Below, in pieces: positions 1-11,960 of a DNA stretch of 64,000 nt. Location of the stretch: contig NC_065416.1 in the NCBI RefSeq assembly GCF_024362695.1, forward strand, positions 16,336,501 through 16,400,500, in the 5' to 3' direction. The position numbers and the translations under genes were made by a program. Position 1 is the first letter of the stretch. The number at the start of each line of letters is the position of its first letter. The notes beneath the pieces are model-generated. The model did no database searches. It had not been told where the DNA came from and saw nothing but the letters and a program-made list of their open reading frames with translations. The stretch comes from Pectinophora gossypiella (lineage: Eukaryota > Arthropoda > Insecta > Lepidoptera > Gelechiidae).

Positions 1-2771
1 CATCTTTGATATATCTTTGTTACATCAAATAAATGACTCCTCCAAGTTTCTGTTCGTGAGACTAATGAACCAGCTTCATATATCGACGGGCTTCATGGAT
101 AAACGTTGTTCTGTGCGCACACGCGCGGGACTATCCTGATACTCTCACGTCGCACATCATAAATAATATCAACGTTAATTACCGGGAATGTATTCGATAC
201 AAGCCCGTGTCCGGAATAATGCCGCCATTACGGGAAATAAGTTACGATAACACTCAGATCTTATCACCGCGCGACGTGAACAGCTATATATACAGGGTGA
301 CTCAGAAGATTCTATATTGGCTACCAAAAACACCTCCATGTAAGTTCAGCGATTATTTATCGTTATGTTATAATGTTGTATAATATAAGTTCCAAATGTC
401 ATACATGTAAGCTTTACCTATCGCGTTGGAAGGATAAAAACGTAGAGGGCGTCCAGTTACTCTCCCGGGCATGTCGTAAACACCGATTTAGAAAAAATAT
501 TATGTCTTGTCCGCGGTGATGGTGGGCGATGTTGGGCGGGCGGAAATAATTGTAGTTTCAAGCCGTGTGTATCCGTGACCTCCGTCTATCTACACAGGCC
601 ACGACCGTGGATTATATTCACAGAGTTCTTGTTAAAGAGAGTTGTCGCGGGAGCATAGCCGATGGGACCGAAATATAGCATATTATTTATTTAAGGCAAC
701 AACCGACATTAAAAAACTTTCGCCGACATTCATTGCTTCTTTGACAACGCACAACCACAACTAGCGCTTGTGTTTATACGTAAAGAACGGCGAGCAAATC
801 GATGTAGCGGCCCAGCCAGAAATGTGTTGGTGCGGCCGCCTCGCACGCCGACGTGAGTTGACAGGCTACATGTGGACTCCTGAAATTTAGTGCCGAGGGC
901 ATATCTCCTTGCTTCTATGATCTGTGGTTATATTTGTCTGTCTAAGTACCTATAAACGACTTAGCGCAGCTTCTGTGGTACTCTCCGAGACACAATGCAG
1001 AAAACTATAAAGTTTTACTGCTTGTTTTTAGTTTAAACCATTTACAGCATCCTCGCGCGCGCAGGATGACTATACAGTGTTCTGTTTATGTAGTGAACTA
1101 CAGTTTATTATACACAATCTTATTCGCTTTCTCAAAAGTAACTTTAGATTGTGAACGGGAATACTGTACAATGTACCTATGTACGAATGAATTATTATTC
1201 TACTTTATTAACATATTTTCGTAACGTTCGCGTATAACCGAACGTGTCAAGTTGACAACCCACGTCATGCGACATGCATACCGAGGCGCCCAGTTGACTC
1301 TTACGGGGTTACGTGTTTACGTTTTAAAATTAATATCTGTCTCTTTCCTTAGCAACCCTCGGGAGATCTTACCTAACCCAACCTAAAAGGAATGATGGTG
1401 CTGTCCTTTTCACCGGTTAATAAAAGGACAGTTATAATTTCAAATGAAGAAGATCTTTGTTTATATGGGGTGACTGACTATACTGAATAGATGGGGGGAG
1501 GGGTTTGAAAATATTACGTTATGATATTCGTTTAAATTTGAAACAAGACGTTCAAAATCTGAGTTCAAACAAGGATAAAACGATAATATATATTTTTCCC
1601 TGTCCATGATGTACATTTCACGGCAGCAGGTTTTGATGGTGGTTCTAAGTTGATTAGATTACATTTCCAGTTGTTTATACTTTTAATAAATGGAGACTTG
1701 ATTGAGTTTCTACCTACTAATAACACATTATAACACATTATGGATCTGAGTAATCTGAAAATAAATGATTATTATTATTATTATTATAACATAATTATGA
1801 ACCTACCAAAGCCTAATATTTGTTAGCAAATGAAACTAAGCAGTGCTCAAAGCCGAAATTAACCAAAACATTTCTAACCAAACACACACACAAATATTAA
1901 ATTCCAGATATTATATTATGTTAATGTGGCCCGTAGTTTGAATTACTTCCGGGTGTGCGTAGCAGTGCGTAGCAGAGCATCGTAGAGCAACGCTACGTCG
2001 TGGCTCCGTTGTGATATTGAAGCAATGCCATTGTATATAATATATGCAACTATGCATGTCCCACAATGCATGTACTTGTGACATACTGTATGTAACATGA
2101 CGGAGCTGCGACGTCGCAGCGGTGCAGCAACACGTGAGGTGGACGTCTTAGACGCGCCACCTGTGTGCTACGCCGCCGTGAGGGTCCTACTTTATTTTAT
2201 TTTATTTTGTTTCAGCGACAGGTGACTTACTGAGGTTTTCATTCGTTTCTCATAGTCAGGTCAAGAGATTCATCATTATGACTAAGGAAAAATAGTTTTG
2301 CAATGGCTTTTAGTAAAAAAAAATAACTGTAGTTTTGTAAATGTGGCTTAAAAAAATAAGAGGTAATAAAATGACTTAATTAATGCCAGGCACTTTAGAA
2401 CATCGAGGTCGGCACTGACATCGATGTGATATGACGTATGCGCAGCGCGGTGTGCAGGAATACGGACGGCGACGTAATGAGCGGTGACGTGAGCAAGCGC
2501 ATCACTAGTCTTCAAGCTTGTTTAATAATATATTATATTCAGAATAATTAATAGGTACCTAAATGTGGGTATATTGCAGAGCTTTCTAATCAGTTTCATC
2601 ACAAAGCTAATATATATCTGATTATTGTGTGACGTCATTACGACACACGTGTCGTGTAATCACAGTATTGAAACATAAACATTATATCGTCATAGAATAC
2701 TAAACGACACCACACGTGTCGTCTTGTGCCGATTATTTCAGGTTTTATGCGCACAGTTTATGTGTTTCATA
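1..2771. other. Intergenic or intronic DNA, no gene seen
   Basis: This stretch is AT-rich with frequent stops in all frames. I see no open frame with protein-like composition. It holds a short ATT microsatellite near 1769-1789 and two perfect CACGTG E-boxes in the shared setting ACACGTGTCG near 2645-2660 and 2710-2722. It could be upstream or intronic DNA of the receptor gene at 20.8 kb, but nothing in the sequence proves this. Confidence 0.5.
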
Positions 2772-3311
2772 TCTTCTAAATATATAAAAGGAGAAACTGA
2801 CTGACACACTGACTGACATATCAACGCATAGCCTAAGCGGCTAAACGTAGGCACTTGAAATTTAGAAGGGACGTAGCTTAGGTACCGTAGAGATTCCCAC
2901 GGGAACGGGAATTAGCGAGAAAATCCTTTTGTATGAAAAATCTAAACCACTTAAGTTAGTCGCTTGAAATTTGGCATGCAGATATCTTAGTAAACTTAAA
3001 GCGTAGTTGCAACAGGATATTGCAAAATTCCCACGGGAACGGGAGTTAGCGGGAAAAAACATTTGGATGAAAAAATTTAAACCGCGTAAGATACGAGAAG
3101 ATGTTTTCAATCTAGCATGCATGCATACCTTAGTAAATATAAAGTTTAGTTATGGCTGTATTTTGAAAAATGGGAGTTAGCGGGAACAAAATGTTGTATG
3201 ACAAAATCTAAACTGCATAAGTTACACACAGACACACACAGACACTCCCACACAGACAACGATCTCTCTTTTATAACACGCCACACGGACGAAGTCGCGG
3301 GCAAAAGCTAG
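2772..3311 (+). mobile_element. Helitron-like non-autonomous element
   Basis: The element starts with TC and ends with AAAAGCTAG, and it is flanked by A at 2771 and T at 3312. This is the arrangement expected for a Helitron (5' TC, 3' CTRR, insertion between A and T without target duplication). The 5' part has the repeated CTGAC string and the 3' part the GACGAAGTCGCGGG string that recur in lepidopteran genomes. Inside are three diverged units of about 120 bp (near 2850-2960, 2961-3090 and 3091-3220), each carrying versions of CCCACGGGAACGGGA and GGGAGTTAGCGGGA. No protein is encoded. Small open frames here are by-products of the repeats. Confidence 0.65.
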
Positions 3312-5960
3312 TTGTGTTATATGAACAGTTACGGCCGCCACCCCCTCACACGTCCACCAACAATGACCTATAACTTCAAGCTGGCCGCGTGCTGCATCCT
3401 CCTGCAGTGTTCAATTACGGGCAAGTTTCTAGAATCGATGAACTTCCCAAAGTGTCCTCGGCTTATCAACTTGGTGAAGTTGTCGTCAAATTGACTCTGG
3501 CGAGCCAACAACTACAATACTTGCATAGTTTAGAGCATACATACATACTATAATCTCACGCCTATATCCCACCAGAGTAAGCAGCTATGGAATTCCATTT
3601 GCTTCGAACCTGATACACTTCTCTTGCTTCCTCCACATTCATCAATCGCTTCATACACGCACGCCGGTTCAGAGTCTAAGGCCACCTCCAATCAACACTA
3701 CACAATCGATTTTGAAACTAAAAAGCAATTCTCTACCGACTCGATCAGTAGAGTAAGCTCTAGTTGATAAGGGGACTCCCGGGCTCAGTATTTAGAGGTT
3801 TGCAAATATGTATATATGCACCTACATATTACAGCAGTGAGGTAATATCCAGCCGCAATAATAGCGAGGTTGCGGCTTAAAAGGCATCTCTCTTAGGGCT
3901 CAAACTGGATGACAGCGGCAGCGGCGCGGCGGCGATAGCGGCGCGGGGCGCGGCGCGGCGGCCGCTGTCCCGTTTTCGATGCCAGCGGCCAATTCGCGCG
4001 GTGTTGCGGCGGTATAGAGTTGTGTCTTAAATGAACGCGATGTCGAAACGGCGACAACGCATTTTCGATTATAGTTATTTTGTTTATTATGGGCAAAAGA
4101 AGATCTGAATCCCTATAATGAACAAAGGAAACAAAAAGGCGAGTTTCAAACGCAGACACCGCTCGACTAGAGCGCACCGCTCGTACCCCGCTCATCGCGT
4201 CGCTGCCATCGAGAACACTTCAATATAAATCTTAGCATTTGAACGCGCCGCTCCCCGCACCGCCGCCGCCGCCGTGCCGCTGCCGGTGTCATCCAGTTTG
4301 AGGCCTTACTCTCACTAAACGACTACAAAGTGAGCAATTATACTTTAAGAGCTTCAGCGGAGTACTTTTGACTAAGCTATGCATACTCGCAGTCACTCTA
4401 TTGGAATCTATTCGAAGTATCGATGAACAGATTTATGCATGTTTATTATTCAAATCAATGACTCAAATAATATTAATGTTAGGTGGATGGATCTATCGTC
4501 ATATCAATTATAATGTCAGCGTGCACAAAGCCTCCTTGACAGTATCGCGAACACTCACGAGATCAACTGCGCCTCTTGTTTCAACAACGTTATTTGTTTT
4601 CTCCTTCTCAGTTCCGACGACATAATTGAAATAAATCCATTATTCATCGTCGTGAATTGTCATAATGAGATTATTCAGAAGAAAGTTAAATAAAGAACAA
4701 CTTTTCTGAACATATTTTTGGAGGAAGAAAAATGATGTTAGTTTGAGTTTGCTTGTGAGAGTACAGCACATGTTAGTGACGGCAGCGAAATGAGAATGTT
4801 TAGCATACCTCGCGGTTGTAATATTCACTTGTTAGCCGGTCCATTCGTCTTAATAAACCCGTCTGCTGCACGCAGTGTAACTCGCACGTATTTATAAATA
4901 CCATCGTTTAGTGCCCGCCGCCCCCCTCCGCCCCGCCACCGCCACTGAGTGCTGAAGGAACGTCTTACATGTGTGCTATTTCCGCCATCAGTAGTTATTT
5001 AATCGAGTTATTTTAAGTGTTTCATTACCGATTTGCCCCAAACGGTATTCAGTTAAAATATATTACGCGGCGCCCGAAACATTTCTCAAGGATCTTTTGT
5101 TTTGAAATAGTAATTACTCATGTAAATGGAGCAAAATTGTTTAATATTCGCTTTACTTAAACAACCCATATGGTGCTACGCGGACAGCGCCTTAGTCACC
5201 TCCTTGCCTAAAGACCAGGGTGCGAGCCAGGATGATGTGCCTAGAAGAGGTTACATGATCACAGTACTCACCTACTATACCGCACTAACTCCAACTATTA
5301 AAGTTGGAACTTTTAGAAGTTATTTACTGTATACGACTAAATGATAAAACATACACATAAAGTTAGAACCTCAATAACTCTTTGAAAATATTTAAAACCA
5401 ATTTGTTCTAACTGACCTATTATGAAATGAATAAAAACAGTGGAAAAAAATATACAAAAATATTTGCGTTAACAAGAGTATACATTTGAGTATACATTTG
5501 GAACTAGTAGCTGGAGTTTCCTTTTAAGCATACAATGCCTGTGCCAGGAGACTCCGCTCCTTCATAGCAGAGTTTATACAAATACAAGACAGAAAAAAGA
5601 CACTAAGTATAACATTATAATAATTATATTTAGCGGGAGTAGTAGTGTGAGAGCATATACGTGCGTCTGAGTTTGCTGTCAAGTGGTTGAGTGGAAGTCA
5701 AGTTCAGATTAAAGTATCTAGTACTTTACTTTGCACGTACGGCAAACTTTGTATGCGCAGTTCATATTAAAACACGCTCCAATATGTATGTTGACACAAC
5801 CTACTTACGGGTGATGTGAATTTATTTTATTTGCGTTGACAATTTCCCCTCGCCAGATTACCGCAATATATTGTGAAACAATCGATTCTTCGTTAAGTAA
5901 TGTATGTAAGTCCCGACAGAGAGCAACCGGCGGTCTGGGGACAACATTAATTACTATTGG

Positions 5961-6105
5961 GACTGACTCGTATCCGGAATGCGCGATGGCACTGTTTGGA
6001 GAACGCGTGGCTTACATCGTAGCGTTACGGGATCAAATCCCGGCTCGACTGTATACCACTGAATTCAACTTCGAGTTGAAATTCTTGTTTGAATCATATA
6101 CATAA
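5961..6105 (+). repeat. Possible tRNA-derived SINE fragment
   Basis: A stretch around 6028 reads GGGATCAAATCCCGGC, which resembles a tRNA B box with its T-arm stem. About 40-60 bases upstream is a GTGGCTTACATCG segment that could be a decayed A box. No complete cloverleaf can be folded, so a functional tRNA is unlikely. A SINE head is the simpler reading, inferred only from the B-box resemblance. Confidence 0.3.
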
Positions 6106-7182
6106 TTGATATCACGTAATTTCCAGGTTTTATGTCCGGTTAAAGGCAAGGGAAGTGAGTGTATGTGTATGTGCTCTACCTACCCCTTCGGGGGCATAGA
6201 CGTGATGCTGTGTCATGTTATGTGACCGATTCGTTTAAAAATATTTCCATTGCGAAGTGACTTTCATCAGTAACGCATAATTACAATTCATTAATTCGTT
6301 TTGAAACTGCACAACTGCTAAATTCCAATGAACACTGGTTGCGACTATCGTTTTATTATTATTGGATATCTTACAACGCATCCATTTGTCAAACAACAAG
6401 GCACAGTGCTCACATCACACTTCTATCAGCTCAAAAGTATTATTTCTCCGCTGTCTCTCCCTATCCATAAAATATACACCGATGCTTTTATTTATCAATC
6501 CGTCGCTCCGGCGCCGGTTGTGACAATAATACCACATCCCCCCCCCCCCCCTACCCTAGAGATAATGTAAAGTGCTGCACGGTCCCTCCTCTGCACTTCA
6601 TTCGTATTTAACGACAACTACACCATCGACTTTCCACAATCTCTACACGTCGACAATATAAGAGCGTCTAACGCCTCGCCGGGAGCAGGGCGTGCAGTAT
6701 CGATGAAGCTGACCTGGAGCCGCCTCCAGTTCATTTATTATTTGGCATATGCTGCAGGTCGGTGCAGCTCGCAGTGCGCGATTTTTAAATAAAATGAAGG
6801 TGTCACACCGTACCTTATTACTTATTTATAGCTGCTCAGTACTACAACAGTTTCTACTTCTCTGAGGTAAGTAGTTGCTAAATATTACATCAGCGGTAAG
6901 AGACTCTAATGTATTTTTAACCGACTACATGAACAGGCGGCCCGTAGATAAAGTGTGCGAGTCTCTGGGGGAGGCCGACTCTTGCCGCTACTAACTCTAC
7001 ACTCTAAGTAGTAGTTTTTTTTTTATTCCATTCGCCTCGTCCATTATCACGTTTATTTTTATTACTCATTCGTAGCATATGTTAAAAACTTGAGTAACCG
7101 GAGATCTGGGTCAAATAAGGAAACTGATTTTTCTGAATAAAATTTACGTTGGCGTATTAGGCAGTATAGTATACAGTATCCT

Positions 7183-7240
7183 CCTGTCGACTAGGGGGCC
7201 TGTTCCCAGCAGTGGGAAAGCAGGAAACTGTTTATTGGTC
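7183..7240 (+). repeat. Fragment of a common interspersed repeat
   Basis: The string GGCCTGTTCCCAGCAGTGGG matches, from memory, a phrase very common at the 3' end of a lepidopteran retroposon family (gcctttgcccagcagtggga). The fragments at 10981-11046 and 20606-20660 look like an adjacent part of the same family (GCAGTGGAGCAGCGTGGTGG). Confidence 0.35.
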
Positions 7241-8277
7241 ATTCGTGAAATGTAAAGATATGTAAATAAATAAATTCGTAACGAAGTCTCCCGTCGTAGC
7301 AGGAGCAGCACGTAGCACGCGACGCACGCCGGTTGTTTCACCCCGCTGCTGTCGTAGCGCCGCAGGCACGCGTAGCGGCGGCGGCCCGGAGTCGCTAGAC
7401 AACTTCAAACATTTAATAAACTTTATGATGATGTCGCGTATCTAAAGTTAAATAGATGAGTTTGAATCAGTTTTAAGATTTTTTATTAGCTTAATAAAAA
7501 AATATGTAAGTATGTCAATGTATTTTAAAAATATATTCCTGATTCATCTAGACCGTGTCCTCATTGACGTCAGCATTATCTGGTACCCCTAATTACTCTA
7601 ATTTTAACTTGAAACGCAGAAATAGATTTATGACTGTGAGATTCACAGAAACATAAAACTTCTAAGAGTAATTCCGTATAATTTTCAGGAATAGATTCAT
7701 TACTAAGTACTTCTAGTGGCACAAGAACAATAAAAAGAAGAACAGAGAGAAACTCAAGCGCAGATCACATGATTACATGAAATAATGTTGTATTGAAACG
7801 GTTAAGTCAAATTGTTCTGAGAAATTAAAACTCTAAATTGATGAGTTCTAATGTTAGATAGTACGTACGTACATTAATCTAAACTCAAGCAGTTTGCTTT
7901 CTTTCTTAGAAGGTACACGCGAGTTTTCAATGTGCCGAGCAAATCAAAACAAAACAATTGAAATTCATATGAATCATCTTATATATATTTTTTTTCAATA
8001 TTAATCTTGAGATATTTTATATCTAACAGGAAATGTAATTATGTAATGTATAGCATTCCATCCAAATGACGCAACCTGACGGGACTGTGCTGGTGGCTGG
8101 TATTATGTAGATCTGGGAGCAAACAAGAATATCGTAAAGAGTTTTGACAACGCACCACACGCATACGAAAGGAATGGTATCTTATTCCTTCTTATTTATT
8201 CTAGTCTCTTTGTTGTTGATCATTAGTGGTTGACCTTCTGTCGCCACGCTGTTCATCAAACTCGTCTTAGGAGTTCC

Positions 8278-8371
8278 ACATCTGTGTGACATCATTACGT
8301 ATACCTACTCACAGATGTGACGTCACGTTCTTTCCATAGTTGTCACATTCACATGTGACACAACTATGGAA
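8278..8371. repeat. Two adjacent inverted repeats
   Basis: CACATCTGTG near 8278 is mirrored by CACAGATGTG near 8310. Immediately after, TTCCATAGTTGTCACAT (8332-8348) is mirrored by its reverse complement at 8353-8371 with a two-base bulge. Either could form a hairpin or cruciform. It could be the core of a small MITE or a palindromic regulatory block. No coding. Confidence 0.55.
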
Positions 8372-8460
8372 CAGGTTCATTCATTAGTCATCTTATTTAC
8401 CACAATTTTATATTCTTTCTGATCAAAGTATTATACCTACGTATTTGATAAACTCCTCCT

Positions 8461-8745
8461 AAGATCATCAGCTCGCGACTACAAACACTTCAGGCTGCCG
8501 ATACCGACCTCGCCGGCGTGGTCTACGATTTCCTTCATTCAACGCTTATCGCTATCGACACACTAGGATAGATTAATTCTTACAAATATAGATAACCCTT
8601 CCAGACGACGCCCTGAGTCGAGGTTCGCGCCCAACTGGGCACCCTCAGGCCTGTTGTCTTAAATTTTGTACCGGATGAGAGCCCTCAGCGCTCCCCATTT
8701 GTCCGGCCAAGTAGCTAATGCCAGTAGTTACAATAAACTTATGTA
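8461..8745 (+). repeat. LINE-type retroposon 3' end, copy 1
   Basis: This is the first of four related pieces in the window. Shared blocks include GGCACCCTCAGGCCTGTTG, CGCTCCCCATTTGTCCGGCC and AAGTAGCTAATGCC. The better preserved copy at 11131-11362 ends in ACGTCA plus poly(A), which shows these are 3' ends of a poly(A)-tailed retroposon. Upstream of the block a short frame closes at a TAG near 8568 and could be the end of its ORF. Confidence 0.6.
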
Positions 8746-10980
8746 ACGCGTTCACACGTAAGTAGATAATTATAATCTTACTTTACTGCAGAAAATACTT
8801 GTGTTTTGTATGTCTAGTTTAGTTGCAGGTAATTTACATTTTAAAACAGGTAAGAATAGATAGTAAAGGACTGTGGGAGCCTGGATGATGTTGAGAGATT
8901 GTGCCCCGTCATCGGCAACATTATACTAAACGCTTTTTCATTGTTCTACTAAAATGCTTTGTTACCTATTTTCTTATAATTTCAGTACTTAATTTACCCT
9001 AAAAAATTAATTCATCACAAGTTTCAATTGGTAAGTAAATGAACAATTAAAATAACTTATCCTGCGATGAATACTCGAAAATTAGTATTAATTAAGGAGG
9101 ACTGTAATGATGGGGACCATACATACACACGTGCGGGACTGAAGTGAGGTCTATCGTACTCATTTTAGAACTTCAACAAATTATGTTTAACTTAAAGTTT
9201 TGTCCACCCTGATAGGAAGTACGGGCTTGAATTTTATCTGACTGTGTGTACTGAAATTCCCCTCAATTTGTTGAACAAACAAACTACATAATACGTAACT
9301 AGATGTACTTAGTTATACTGCGTCAGGAATTTTCCTGCGATTTTGCGATATGCTAAATATCCTAATTGATTTGCTGTTGTTACAGCATTATCATATTTAT
9401 TTCACCATGAATACCGCATAAATACTATTGAAAACGTGCTGGATAAGTGAGGGAAAACAACAATTGTTACTTATGACGCTTACTACTCATTGCGGGATAT
9501 ATTTTTAGCCATTTCAATTGAGGCACTCGATAAGAAATATCCGTAGGTTTATGATATAAATCTTGAATGCATAAACAAAGCAATCAGAGGCGTGTGTCTG
9601 ATCTGAAGGCTGGTTGAGATGGTGAGCGGTGTTGTCCATTAGGTGGCATCAGCCGGCCCGCGCGGCGTGGCGGCGGCGGCGGCAGTTTGCCGGCGAGTGG
9701 CGGCCTGTGAACGCGTCCTGCAGCGCCCGCCGCGTCCTGCGTCCTGCCGCGGCCGCAACCGTCCCGCGACTGTGTTGTGTTGTGCTTGCACTGTCTCCGT
9801 GTCACATTTATGTCACATGCTGCGCATACGTACGTAATAGTATTTATATTTCTGCATACTTACATACAAAAAGTCTTAACGTTTAACTTAGCGTTTTCAG
9901 TGAATGTCAATTCATAAGGCTGCCTGGAAGAAATTGCTGCTTAGCAGTAAGGTCGCCGATTGTATTTCTGGTGTCATTTTGTATTTGTCGTTTATCTATG
10001 TGTAATAAAGTATTTTGAATTGCATTGAATTGAAAAAGTCATACCGATTCCCCACTGGGGTAAGCAGATCTATTCATAGTCGTTTATATCAGGATATAAA
10101 CTTATTTTTTTTGGTAAAAAATAAACGATTTCTACTTACAGTCAAAGAGAAGTTAAAACAAAAATTGTTTTAACTGGCATAATATTGCTACATAATACCT
10201 ACTACATAACGTCACGCTATTAATTACAAAAGGGATGGGCATAAGTGGTCAGAAAATAGTTCGTAATTATAAGTAATAAACGGGTATCTGTAACCACCAC
10301 TGTAATTATGAAATTATTCAAAATTATTTAGGTTCAATTACCTTTTATCGCGATGTCAAATTACCTTTTAAATAATAAATAAACTTCCCCGTTGACAACT
10401 CTTTGGGTTTTAAAATTAAAAATTCCTTTAGCTACTCACCAGGTTGCTTTGATTGGGCGCACCACACAGTTAAGCTCATTTTCCTGGGCACGGAACCCTC
10501 GCTGGTGCGCGAGTCCGGCTCGCACTTGCCGGTTGTTCCATATTTCAATCTGACCACCATACTGGTATACATTTTTCGAGGTCATGCCAGTAATAGTAGC
10601 GTTTGAAACTGATTTCTTGTTATCGTAAAATTTATTCTCGCTTGGAGTAGGATTCGGCCTCGATTTTTATACTAACAGCACGCTAACGATAATTTAGCCG
10701 GAATTATAACCGGCCTAGTTAATAAAAAAAGAACTGAGTAAAGAAGAGTTCGACTAGCACTTGACCGGTTTTCATTCCGTCCTCCACCGCTTATCGCTAT
10801 TGGCCCACTCCGGGCCGTTTCTATCAGACACAATCTTCTTTCAGACAACGCGCACAAACTGCACGAGTCTCAACCAACAAAGTGATAATGTCCTCAAAAT
10901 AAAACAATTAATAGTTAAGTCAAGGGAGGTACAAGTAGAGTACTAGAGTGCTATAAACTTATACGTTTAGTTAATGATTA
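8746..10980. other. Non-coding DNA
   Basis: No gene is supported. A strongly GC-rich patch at about 9645-9770 is open on both strands only because it lacks T and A; its translations are alanine/arginine/proline-rich and look like noise. It may be a promoter-like CpG-rich patch. A short piece near 10770-10810 shares CGCTTATCGCTATTGG-like sequence with the LINE family above. Confidence 0.45.
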
Positions 10981-11046
10981 CCCGCAGTGGAGCAGCGTGG
11001 TGGAGTATGCTCCATACGCCCTCCGGTTGATTGAGGAGAAGACGTG
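10981..11046 (+). repeat. Interspersed repeat fragment
   Basis: It contains CCGCAGTGGAGCAGCGTGG followed by CTCCGGTTGATTGAGG. The same sequence occurs inverted at 20606-20660. This is a phrase common in lepidopteran genomes and belongs to a retroposon remnant. Confidence 0.5.
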
Positions 11047-11130
11047 TATATGCTATTTATGTATGTATGTAATGGTTAGGTACATTTCCATAAACCTGCG
11101 TAGAGCGCGCGGCTGAGGTAGATTTTTTTT

Positions 11131-11362
11131 TTTTTTTTTTGACGTGACTTATTGTAGATTTGCCGCAGATGGCATTAACTACTTGGCCGGACAAATGGGG
11201 AGCGCTGAAGGCTCTCACCCGGTACAACGTTTAAGACAACAGGCCTGAGGGTGCCCAGTTGGGCGCGAACCTCGGCTCAGGGCGTCGTCTGAGAGGAAAC
11301 ATATTTGAAAGAATTAATCGACCCTAGTGGGTCGATAGCGATAAGCGCTGAATGAGGGAGGC
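11131..11362 (-). repeat. LINE-type retroposon 3' end, copy 2, with poly(A)
   Basis: On the minus strand the copy runs from about 11362 down to a T run on the plus strand at about 11126-11143, which is its poly(A) tail. It is preceded by the sense string AATAAGTCACGTC. It shares all blocks of copy 1, including GGCACCCTCAGGCCTGTTG. The tail makes it the reference for the 3' boundary of the family. Confidence 0.65.
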
Positions 11363-11509
11363 TGAGGTAGAGGGTACACAGGCATACTACACTAATATCT
11401 GTTGGACCGACAGTTGCGAGAATGGAACTGTCTGTTACTACGTCTACACCATACTTATACCTCTAAATGGGCCACGTTGGGGTACACGTTCCGGTATATT
11501 TTAGAGCTG

Positions 11510-11960
11510 TAGAGCAGACCTGATGTATCTAGTGGTAAAGTACTGGCCTGTGAAACATGGCCAACCGTCAATACCAATGAAATATAAGATGTGGATAACT
11601 TATACATTAGATTAATAATTAGGGTCCCCTAATAATAAGGGTATGAATCCTGAACCCACGGTGGCTGAGGTTGACCAACAATCACACAACCCACACGACG
11701 CTACCAAGCCCAGTTGGAAGAACACTTGACTCTCATAGTAAGGTTGCAGGTTCCAACGGGCCTAAACCAATGATTTTAGAATTTGTGAAAAAAACATTGT
11801 GAGGAAACCCACAATCCCGAAAAATACGTTTGGAAGGTCAGACAGGAAATTGTGTTGATTTTGTACAAAACCAGACCTTTCAAATCTTCAGCTTAGGCAA
11901 GCGGACCCTGTGACCACGGGGTAACGCTCGGGAGACGATTATATTAATGAAGGGAGCGTT
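11510..11960 (+). repeat. SINE-like repeat
   Basis: The left part has an A-box-like CTAGTGGTAAAGTACTGGCC and further on a B-box-like GCAGGTTCCAACGGG. The right part ends near AAGCGGACCCTGTGA. A second copy of that right part lies at about 26700-26760 (AGCGGACCCTGTGAAAAACG). The layout fits a tRNA-derived SINE with a conserved tail. Boundaries are estimates. Confidence 0.4.

Larger units (their letters stand above)
3312..8277. other. Non-coding DNA with repeat fragments
   Basis: There is no convincing gene. GC-rich patches lie at about 3900-4000, 4240-4290 and 4910-4945 in otherwise AT-rich DNA and could be promoter or 5' UTR exon material. A run of C lies at about 6538-6550. Two probable retroposon fragments are listed separately. 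Open frames of 60-100 codons have no recognisable domain or sensible composition. Confidence 0.45.

Noticed and set aside
6015..6060. Possible tRNA gene with a B-box-like GGGATCAAATCCC
   Set aside because: No acceptor stem or anticodon arm can be folded; a SINE fragment is more likely.
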